Source: Scolanthus callimorphus (taxonomy: Eukaryota; Cnidaria; Anthozoa; Actiniaria; Edwardsiidae). From it: a stretch of 64,000 nucleotides of DNA. The stretch is from positions 18,121,637 to 18,185,636 of the forward strand of contig CM066914.1 in assembly GCA_033964015.1 (NCBI GenBank), written 5' to 3'. Made by a program: the position numbers and the translations under genes. Every line of letters starts with the position of its first letter. Positions within the stretch are counted from its first letter, which is position 1. Of the stretch, positions 57,001 to 64,000 are shown one piece after another. The notes below the pieces were generated by a model. That model was not told the origin of the DNA. It did not search any database and was given only the letters and a program-made list of their open reading frames with translations.

Positions 57001-60000
57001 GAGAAGTAAAATTCTATTTTCAAGTAGCCTGCTGTTAGGATAACAGTCTTACAATGCGAAAAATGGTATAAATTGACGACTTTTTATTAGGATATACAAG
57101 GAGAGATTTGAAAAATGTCGTTCCCATTGAAGCACCTTGATTCCCATTCCCGGTAGACAAATCCTGTTCCCGGTAACCCAAATCCCGTTTTCCCGGCCTA
57201 AAAAAAGGCGAGTCCTGGCTCCCGTTTTACCCCTTCAGGACCCTGTTATGGGAGCTGGTCGCTTACGAGAGCGGTTGCACAGAGAGCTTCGACTGTATAA
57301 TCTGTAATGTTAACAACATAACATGTTGTTCTTCAACGCACTCAGTTCAATGCTCAATGTTTCAAAAAATCTTACAAACGAACACCGTCTTACAAACGAT
57401 ATTTGTAGATAGTAGTGCGTAAAAATGAATGGCAACCAATTGCCAAAAGTACGTGGCGATACAGCATTGCGAATTTTATGGATAATTAGCAAAACTATCT
57501 TCGAGCAAAAGTACAAAGACAAGTTCATTTGTATTTTTATATGAGTACTAAAAATATTATGACCTGTGATCAGAAGCCCTGTCGAGATAAGTCGAGATAA
57601 GTCGCCCACAATCAACAATGCGCATTATTGTACTAAACATCGCATTTGAAAGAGAACAGGATGTAGAGAGGGGTGTTATTTTTTATAAAAGTCAATCTAC
57701 TTTCTTAAAAATACCTGTGACCTGCGACCTGCGACCTGTGACCTGTGACCTGTGACCTGTGACCTGTGACCTGTGACCTGTGACCTGCGACCTGTAACCT
57801 GCGACCTGTGACCTGTGACCTGTACTTTACACCTGCCGAAATTCCTTCCGTGAGGGACAGGTGATTTTTCATCAAACAATCCTTGGAAATCCAAGTTTTA
57901 ATCTCAACATGCTCATCAACAGTTTAACAGCTGAAGATCAGTGCTGAATCATTTTTTACTCAATGATACTCAATAATATACCGTTCAATTAATTATTTGT
58001 TTTAGGATCAAAGCCTACCAGTTGCCGAGACTACCAAGAAATTAAGATTCAAGAGCAAGTCCAGAAGCTAGCAGTTGGCACTATCCCTCGCTCAATGTGG
58101 GTGGTACTAGAGGATGATCTTGTTGACGGTTGTAAAGCAGGAGATGACGTCACTATTGGGGTGTGGTTATGAGAAGATGGAAGCCTGTATATGCAGATGT
58201 AGGTCTAGTCAGCATTCAAGCACTTTTGTGGGTGTTTTATCAGCCTAAAATAAGGAAAATCTACAGCAGACCCTAAAAACACTGGGGGGGGGGGGGGGGG
58301 GGGGGGAAGGGGGGGGGGGGCACAACTCAGATTTTTTCCATTTAGCGCCCCCACGCCATAGCACAGATTTCTCTTTCCCCTGACTTTAAGGGAGGAGAGG
58401 CTGTTCACAGACAGTATGTAAATAAAACAGAGCTTTGATGTGTCTTAATAGAGCTATCCATTTACAAGAGTGCCATTAGTAGAGAGTTAACTGCAGTATC
58501 AGAAAATATCATAAAGTGATGAGATCTCAGCTAGGGCACTTGTCAGTCAATCACTTGTCAATCAAAATCCACAACACTTTTAAGTTTTCTTTAAATGTCA
58601 GGTGAGATGTGACTTGGAGGTGGTCCTCAAAGCCAACCATGTATCTGTCAACAATGAACAAAGAGCTGGAGTTATTGTAACTGAGGAACTGAAACAAGAA
58701 TTTGATGAATTCTGGATCAGACATGTGAATGCAACTCTTGTTGGCAGGAACCACATTCTTGCCAGCTTTTGCCCCCAGGTATATGGCCTGTATGCCGTCA
58801 AACTGGCAGTAGGCCTTGTGCTTATGGGTGGAGTCCAAAGAGTGGATGCGTCAGGAACTAGGGTGCGAGGAGAGGCACATATGCTGCTTGTTGGTGACCC
58901 AGGTATGTTACAAAAATAAGTAAGAGAATTACAATTTGCAGCTGAAATATAGTGTTATAATGTGGAGATCCATGCCAGTTGAATTGTGTGTGGGTTCTGA
59001 CAACTCCTAACTCAACTAGTTAATTTTTTTCTTTTTCTTTCCAAAAGAGTGGCATGGGCACCCTTTGAATTGCTTGCCTTGTTGTACCTACATGTATTAT
59101 GCTTGAAATTGAAATTATTGGTTGTACAGAACATTTGGAAGATGGCAAAATTGTGCCACAAAAATTCCATGCAATAGTGTAAACAAATAATTTTATCTGA
59201 ATACTTGTGTAATGACATTTTCCTTCAGGTACGGGGAAGTCTCAGTTTTTGAAATACTCTGCAAAGATCATGCCCCGCTCTGTTTTGACCACGGGTATTG
59301 GATCAACCAGCGCTGGCCTGACAGTGACAGCAGTACGGGACTCAGGGGAGTGGCAGCTGGAGGCAGGGGCCCTTGTCTTAGCTGATGGGGGACTCTGCTG
59401 TATTGATGAGTTTAACAGCATCCGGGAACATGACAGAGGAAGTAAGTATTTATATCATAGTAATAAAATGGATAAGACAATAAACTTAGGTCTGTCTCAT
59501 AGATGACAATAAACTTTGATCTTGTCTCGCCTTCACTTCCTATCCCATTTTCAAGAGGGATGTTTAATAGACCCTCTTGCAGTCACCATCTTCTGTGTCT
59601 GTGCTTATGGCTACTTTGGCTGCTAGTGGCGCCAGCTGCAAGTCTGGGTAGTTGCCTTTTTTAATGGAATGAAGCTTTTCATTTCTGGGGAGGGAAAAGT
59701 AAAACAATTATGAGAATACTTTTTCTGTTACTCGCATGCTCAGAGACTCAGACTTCATTTGCTATTTTTCTGTGATTTTGATCATTTTCTCATTTTTAAA
59801 TTAATGTACATTAGATTCTTGGGGCAGAGTAAGACCAGATCAATAATTATCTTCAAATGAAATAAGTGTTATTGTGAGGGGTTGGGAATTAAATTTGTAA
59901 CCTACTTTGATGTTATTTAGGTATCCATGAAGCAATGGAGCAACAGACAATCAGTGTTGCTAAGGCTGGAATGGTTTGCAAGCTCAACACTCGCACAACC

Positions 60001-63000
60001 ATTCTAGCAGCCACCAACCCAAAGGGCAACTTTGACAGTGATCAGTCTCTAAGTGTGAACATTGCTCTTGCCAGCCCTCTCCTTAGCCGCTTTGATCTCG
60101 TGTTTGTGCTCCAGGATGCTAAGAATGAAGAATGGGACAGGTTAGTACTGCATGGTTATTTTAAATAGCTTTTTGGTGAGTGGCTGAATGATGTTTTAAT
60201 TTCCACACTTTTTTTGTATGACATGGGTACCCATTGAATAAGTTGAAGCAGAAACATATAAGTGAGTTGAAATGTGTAACAAACATACATTGCTTTAGTG
60301 CCAGGCTGCGGAATATCCGCAGAATAATTGAACAGATTTTGAACATAATGTTGTTGCAAGACTTCAAGATGTTAAATGTTAGCATATTATCTTTTACCAC
60401 TGTTGCATTACTTTATTTGAGCGAAAAATGAAATATTATGAAGAGAAAACCTGCTTGGGTTAGCAGTCGAGAGTTCATTATTGACCAGATATGGTCATAA
60501 ACTGGCCATGAATAATCCACAGCTTGGTTCGCCGTTACATATTTCAACTAAGTTATATGTTTCTGGTTGAAGTCAACTCATTTCTATTTAGTCATACATT
60601 TATTAACTCACATTAAGACTGACCTTTGGCAGTGGATTGAAAAAATACGATGATCAGATAGATAGATCCCCCCCCCTCCCTAGATCTCCCCTCCTTTCCG
60701 ATTTCTCTCTATTTTACACCCATACATCTCCCCCTCCCCCTCCCCGATTTCTCTCTATTTTACACCCATACATCTCCCCCTCCCCTCCCCGATTTCTCTC
60801 TATTTTACACCCATACATCTCCCCCTCCCCCTCCCCGATTTCTCTCTATTTTACACCCATACATCTCCCCCTCCCCTCCCCGATTTCTCTCTATTTTACA
60901 CCCATACATCTCCCCCTCCAACTCCCCCTCCCCCTCCCCGATTTCTCTCTATTTTACACCCATACATCTCCCCCTCCCCCTCCCCGATTTCTCTCTATTT
61001 TACACCCATACATCTCCCCTCCCCTCCCCGATTTCTCTCTATTTTACACCCATACATCTGCCCCTCCCCTCCCCCTCCCCGATTTCTCTCTATTTTACAC
61101 CCATACATCTCCCCTCCCCCTCCCCGATTTCTCTCTATTTTACACCCATACATCTCCCCTCCCCTCCCCGATTTCTCTCTATTTTACACCCATACATCTC
61201 CCCCTCCCCCTCCCTGATTTCTCTCTATTTTACACCCATACATCTCCCCCTCCCCTCCCCGATTTCTCTCTATTTTACACCCATACATCTCCCCCTCCCC
61301 CTCCCCCTCCCCGATTTCTCTCTATTTTACACCCATACATCTCCCCCCCCCCTCCCCGATTTCTCTCTATTTTACACCCATACATCTCCCCCTCCCCTCC
61401 CCGATTTCTCTCTATTTTACACCCATACATCTCCCCCTCCCCCTCCCTGATTTCTCTCTATTTTACACCCATACATCTCCCCCTCCCCCTCCCCGATTTC
61501 TCTCTATTTTACACCCATACATCTCCCCCCCTCCCCGATTTCTCTCTATTTTACACCCATACATCTCCCCCTCCCCGATTTCTCTCTATTTTACACCCAT
61601 ACATCTCCCCCTCCCCCTCCCCTATTTCTCTCTATTTTACACCCATACATCTCCCCTCCCCCTCCCCGATTTCTCTCTATTTTACACCCATACATCTCCC
61701 CCTCCCCGATTTCTCTCTATTTTACACCCATACATCTCCCCCTCCCCCTCCCCCTCCCCGATTTCTCTCTATTTTACACCCATACATCTCCTTGGTAGAA
61801 TTGTCTCGTCGTTCATTTTGGAAGGCAAAGGCATTCGGCTGTCGACAAGCTCCACTGAGCCGTTGTGGAGCATGGACAAGATGCAAGCGTACTTCTGTCA
61901 TGCCAAGACACTGGACCCTGTACTTACAAACGATAGCAACAGGTACGTCAAACCTTTACTTATAGTTCACTACACAAGAATATTATAAAGGACTTAGAGG
62001 CTCGCGGAACTAAGGAGCTATAGGGGGTATCGAATAATGAGGAAAGGCCCACAACGTTAGTATCCCTTTCGGTCGCTATATACAGCCAAAACTTTGGCTG
62101 TATATAGCTCGCATCTATGTGTGCAAGTTTAAAGTTAAGTTAAGTTTCAAGTTTATTATTGCCTGATTACTGATAAATAGTACCTAAATAGCACTGCTCG
62201 CAATAGTACAAAACTAGTCTAGGCGGGCAGTGAAAATACAATACAAGAAAAAAATTATTGCATTAATATAGGTTAGAGCTCTGAGTAATAAGTAATTTAC
62301 AATGACGAGAAAAGAAAGGAAAAGATATGCTAAATTAAAAAATTAACGCAATAAAGCGAGAGGGAAGGAGTGACATGGAAGGAGTGACATGGAAGGCAGG
62401 TGGGGGTAATTATCGGGTGAATTCTGTTCGCGTTTGTAGAATTCTGCGGAAGTACTACCAATGTCAACGACAGGCGGACACGCGCAACGCGGCGCGCACA
62501 ACACTCAGACTCCTTGAAAGCCTAATACGACTCGCTCAAGCGCATGCGCGACTCATGTACCGGAAACACGTGACTGTCCAGGACGCAATCGTGGCAGTCA
62601 CGTGTATGGAATGCTCCATGCAGAACACTGCCTTATTAGGATGTATGAACGCGCTTCACACTAGATTCCCGGATGATCCTGAGCAGGAATACCGGAGACA
62701 GGCTGAGGTTATTCTCAAGAGACTTGGGTTGACAGACTTGGCGAATTCTATAGAAAAACACAACGAGCCTCCAAATCTGGCAAGCGGGGCTACTAGCGAA
62801 GGCGTGCGGCAACCGGATGATGGTATCCATGACAACGCGAGCAATCAGTCCCAGGCTTGTCATGGTTTCCTTGGTGATAGAAGTGAGAATTTAGAGGGTG
62901 TCAGAAACCCTGATAGAACCCCTGGGGACACCGAACATTGCGAGCCTATTTCAAACTTGACACCTGGATCTAGATTTAATGATCCTGACCGAGAGGTGCA

Positions 63001-63931
63001 AAGGGCGGCAGACATTGAATTACCGAGTCAGACCAGGGATCGACGTAAAGACGTTGAAAACAAAGGCAGTCATAGTGAATTGCATGAAAAATCTAATGTC
63101 ACAGGACTCAGGAAAACTTCAAACAACGCTAGGAATGCCGAGGAAGAATCTCCCAAACATTTATCGGAAAACTGCCAAGTTGGAAACAGCAAAGAGCATG
63201 AAAACTCTAACGTCATAGAACTCATGAAAACTTCAAACAACGCTAGCAATGCTGAAGAAGACTTTCCAAAACATTTATCGGAAGACTTTCAAGTTGGATA
63301 CCGTAAAGAGCAAGGGAATAGAGCAAATGCCGAGCGTTCAGCCACGGAGAGGATGTGCACGCCTACAGTATCTCACTCAGACGGTTTTCATACCTCAAAT
63401 AACAGCTCAAGTAATCCTGGGAGTGGAAGTTCCAAGGCGGCGTCAATACTAGCGAAATTTGCTTTCCACGATGATGAAACGCCCAGTTCCACAAGATCAA
63501 ACTCTGTATCAATGATAGGCGAGGAGATATGTGACAGTCATCTATCGACGCTAGGGACTTGTGCTGAGCAATCGAGCGAAAGTAAACTGTTAATCTCAAG
63601 TAACGAGGCTGCGAACAGTTCTTACAATATTTCCTCCAAACCTGTGTCAAGTGTTATGGATATTTTTCGGTCGAAACCGTCTACGCAGAGAGTCTCTCAG
63701 CTCTCTCCAAGTGTGTTAAAACCCACACAACCAATAGTGTGGTCAAGTGCTAGGAGTATTTTTAGCACTGGTGATATTTCTGATGAGGAACTGGAACTGG
63801 ACTGGCCGAATAGCTTGTTCAAAGACGACAGAAAAAAAGCGGAAAAAGAAGATGGACGTGATAGTAGAAATAAGAGGTTCCGAGTTGACGGATCACCGGA
63901 AAATCTTAGGTATAATAAAAAAGCAAAGTGA
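50625..63931 (+). CDS. MCM9: MCM9 DNA helicase, eight coding exons
   Basis: MCM9 forms a hexameric helicase with MCM8 that acts in homologous recombination and crosslink repair in the nucleus. Exons: 50625-51015, 51733-51918, 58006-58198, 58602-58902, 59229-59441, 59921-60140, 61799-61942, 62440-63931. All junction phases agree except that exon 3 lacks one base; with it the frame is 1047 codons including stop. Order: N-terminal MCM domain, C4 zinc site, OB region, AAA+ core (Walker A GDPGTGKS, Walker B LCCIDEF, sensor 1 LAATNPKG, arginine finger SPLLSRFD), then winged-helix/lid, then a long polar tail. The tail distinguishes MCM9 from MCM2-8. Start chosen as the first Met before the conserved FxxFLEEYH region. 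Confidence 0.97.
51016..51732. other. MCM9 intron 1, no gene seen
   Basis: Contains a CCCC-rich repeat (51050-51190) repeating GAATTTCC words also found near 25540-25590, and an AAGTTTAAGTTTATTA stretch at 51533-51565 like the one at 62133-62160, probably ends of an interspersed element. Confidence 0.55.
51733..51918 (+). CDS. MCM9: MCM9 exon 2: zinc-binding site
   Basis: [20 protein letters not shown] then AKCKHVF, with later CPSGKEC and FTCLSETG. Cys pairs CxxC and CxxxxC form the zinc site. Acceptor ATCTTCAG, donor CAG|GTATGA. Confidence 0.95.
52236..53290. repeat. Left arm of a 1-kb inverted repeat in MCM9 intron 2
   Basis: Matches the complement of about 55870-56945 in the same order of landmarks: TCGGCAGGTGTAAAGTACAG, the 7-bp array, GGGAGCCCACAAGACTTATC, ACCGAATTC-type sequence, GGATACACAAAT, the TA-flanked MITE, and CAACAAACGCACTCAGTTC. 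The MITE is in both arms, so it inserted before the inversion or duplication. Confidence 0.85.
52258..52332. repeat. 7-bp array CAGGTCA/CAGGTCG
   Basis: About 10 units. AGGTCA repeats with 1-base spacing equal the DR1 arrangement bound by RXR/HNF4-type nuclear receptors. Related arrays at 55409-55511, 56842-56933 and 57712-57832. Confidence 0.85.
54266..54724 (-). CDS. Unrecognised 152-residue open frame inside a short inverted-end element
   Basis: Begins [20 protein letters not shown] and contains [21 protein letters not shown] and [16 protein letters not shown] recognise no family. It is far longer than other open frames in this AT-rich intron and lies between inverted CATTTACGTTAT words (54237-54275 and 54775-54787). 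It could be a fragment of a transposon-encoded protein or of a nested gene. No start context or splice evidence supports expression. Confidence 0.3.
   Translation of the reverse strand: MKFILEHDPPRNNNVLFIERYQPVAEIWLVNVCCHKRYHNVDYSVILLPTDNPKEFMKLSGNQSDLIANYPGDGKHARLKFQSSFFCAKQQVENTWTAFYCIFQLKLSFWNFVPTECKCWLYGCKGMLWGCIESFTFKILNCIGHHGQLSII
55409..55511. repeat. 7-bp array CAGGTCA/CAGGTCG
   Basis: About 15 units, mixed AGGTCA and AGGTCG half-sites, same orientation as 52258-52332. Confidence 0.85.
55870..56945. repeat. Right arm of the 1-kb inverted repeat
   Basis: Complement of 52236-53290, with a 2.6 kb spacer between. A third partial copy in the same orientation lies at 57301-57848, and a short plus-oriented piece at 55393-55620. 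A 70-codon open frame containing [14 protein letters not shown] recurs in three copies but I see no sign it is translated. Confidence 0.85.
56842..56933. repeat. 7-bp array, inverted orientation
   Basis: Complement of the 52258 array (TGACCTG/CGACCTG), inside the right arm. Confidence 0.85.
57712..57832. repeat. 7-bp array, inverted orientation
   Basis: About 17 units, including a run of seven consecutive TGACCTG units, the longest pure stretch. Confidence 0.85.
58006..58198 (+). CDS. MCM9: MCM9 exon 3, one base missing
   Basis: [20 protein letters not shown] and [21 protein letters not shown] match the family closely. After DDVTI the frame breaks at GGGG (about 58158), and the following GVVMRRWKP is read one frame away. 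Length 193 is 1 mod 3 where 2 is required, so one base is missing. Donor GAT|GTAGGT. Confidence 0.9.
58199..58601. other. MCM9 intron 3
   Basis: Contains a long G run (58285-58320) and otherwise nothing recognisable. Confidence 0.6.
58602..58902 (+). CDS. MCM9: MCM9 exon 4
   Basis: [38 protein letters not shown] and [17 protein letters not shown]. It leads directly into Walker A, which is split across the intron. Ends phase 1. Confidence 0.96.
59229..59441 (+). CDS. MCM9: MCM9 exon 5: Walker A and B
   Basis: [27 protein letters not shown] and [16 protein letters not shown]. Nearly identical to vertebrate MCM9. Vertebrates have LADAGLCC where this has LADGGLCC. Confidence 0.97.
59442..59920. 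other. MCM9 intron 5, no gene seen
   Basis: AT-rich. Words such as GGGATGTTTAATAGACCCTC and GCTAGTGGCGCC also appear near 22310-22350 and 23205, so an old interspersed repeat is present. Confidence 0.5.
59921..60140 (+). CDS. MCM9: MCM9 exon 6: sensor 1 and arginine finger
   Basis: [27 protein letters not shown] and [13 protein letters not shown]. Ends phase 2 at CAG|GTTAGT, before the minisatellite-filled intron. Confidence 0.97.
60667..61790. repeat. Pyrimidine-rich minisatellite, about 24 copies, before MCM9 exon 7
   Basis: The constant part GATTTCTCTCTATTTTACAC followed by CCATACATCT alternates with variable CCCCTCCCC blocks; units are about 39-60 bp. On the transcribed-sense strand it is almost all C and T with no AG in the constant unit. 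It ends 8 bp before the exon 7 acceptor. A 442-codon open frame across it is an artefact and is out of frame with exon 7. Confidence 0.95.
61799..61942 (+). CDS. MCM9: MCM9 exon 7
   Basis: [11 protein letters not shown] and [19 protein letters not shown] match IISSFILENKG and LWSMEKMKTYFCLIRNLQP. Its acceptor (TTGGTAG) is 8 bp past the last minisatellite unit. Ends phase 2 at CAG|GTACGT. Confidence 0.95.
61943..62439. other. MCM9 intron 7
   Basis: Holds an inverted ATATATAGC/GCTATATATA-type hairpin (62077-62111) and an AAGTTTATTATTGCC element end (62133-62170). No gene. Confidence 0.5.
62440..63931 (+). CDS. MCM9: MCM9 exon 8: lid and C-terminal tail
   Basis: Opens with [31 protein letters not shown] and [14 protein letters not shown], the conserved AAA+ lid. 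The remaining 350 or so residues are polar and probably disordered. They hold a 38-residue tandem duplication (63092-63319) and, near the end, [11 protein letters not shown] and DEELELDW, which resemble short motifs I recall in the vertebrate MCM9 tail (LAKF, D-x-DW). Ends with basic KKAK and TGA. Confidence 0.95.
63092..63319 (+). repeat. In-frame 114-bp tandem duplication in the MCM9 tail
   Basis: Two 38-codon copies share SNV...KTSNNA, NAEE and PKHLSE. Differences are scattered substitutions only, so reading frame was preserved. Confidence 0.85.
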
Positions 63932-64000
63932 ATTTTATGTTGAAGGCAAACGGAGTGCGCAGAAGATTTTGGAGAACCGAAATCTCACGCGAAAATTATA
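63932..64000 (+). other. Start of MCM9 3' untranslated region
   Basis: 69 bp to the window edge; no poly(A) signal seen. Confidence 0.5.

Noticed and set aside
52423..57618. 70-codon frame with [14 protein letters not shown] found three times in intron 2
   Set aside because: Carried by the inverted-repeat family; too short, with no recognisable domain, and copies differ by indels at their ends.
60637..61965. 442-codon open frame rich in Ser, Pro and Phe overlapping MCM9 exon 7
   Set aside because: It is the intron 6 minisatellite; where it crosses exon 7 it reads a different frame from the conserved MCM9 sequence.

Overview
The window is animal nuclear DNA with two intron-rich genes arranged head to head. 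On the minus strand, 26133 down to 1043, is a GT18-family N-acetylglucosaminyltransferase V (MGAT5), for which I could place 19 coding exons. On the plus strand, 50625 to 63931, is a complete MCM9 helicase in eight coding exons. Both were recognised exon by exon from conserved motifs, GT-AG (one GC-AG) splice sites and matching codon phase. Gene content, intron density and the many small foldback elements fit a non-vertebrate metazoan; a cnidarian is my best guess, but the sequence does not prove it.

Layout. 1-26133: MGAT5, whose introns are packed with hairpin-forming MITE-like elements, a tRNA-derived SINE relic, a helicase fragment, and a 4.1 kb array of 55-bp repeats (8461-12575) that multiplies the splice acceptor and first 26 coding bases of exon 9. 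26726-50453: a 23.7 kb palindromic structure separating the two genes. It has identical 70-bp inverted ends, then long arrays of a 10-bp repeat in opposite orientation on the two sides (26801-28330 plus 34521-37509 on the left, 43183-50378 on the right), a centre made of a 48-bp minisatellite and a 400-bp satellite, and a 9-bp direct repeat just outside. This is the architecture of a foldback transposon. A 6.2 kb Ty3/Gypsy LTR retrotransposon (28331-34520) sits inside its left arm. 50625-63931: MCM9. Intron 2 holds a 1-kb-arm inverted repeat with 7-bp arrays of AGGTCA-type half-sites, and intron 6 is filled by a pyrimidine-rich minisatellite that runs up to the next splice acceptor.

How the parts relate. 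Without the 23.7 kb structure, the MGAT5 and MCM9 start codons would lie about 0.8 kb apart, as in a bidirectional promoter. E2F-like motifs lie on the MGAT5 side of the insertion, which would place them about 24 kb from the S-phase-type gene MCM9. MGAT5 makes beta-1,6-branched N-glycans in the Golgi; MCM9 works with MCM8 in homologous recombination. They share no known pathway, so the relation is positional.

Caution: the retrotransposon has nearly identical LTRs but many single-base frameshifts in pol, and MCM9 exon 3 lacks one base beside a G run. This pattern suggests residual single-base deletion errors in the assembly, so repeat lengths and frames should be read with care. The very long open frames in the 10-bp, 55-bp and pyrimidine-rich repeats are artefacts of unit composition and are not annotated as genes.
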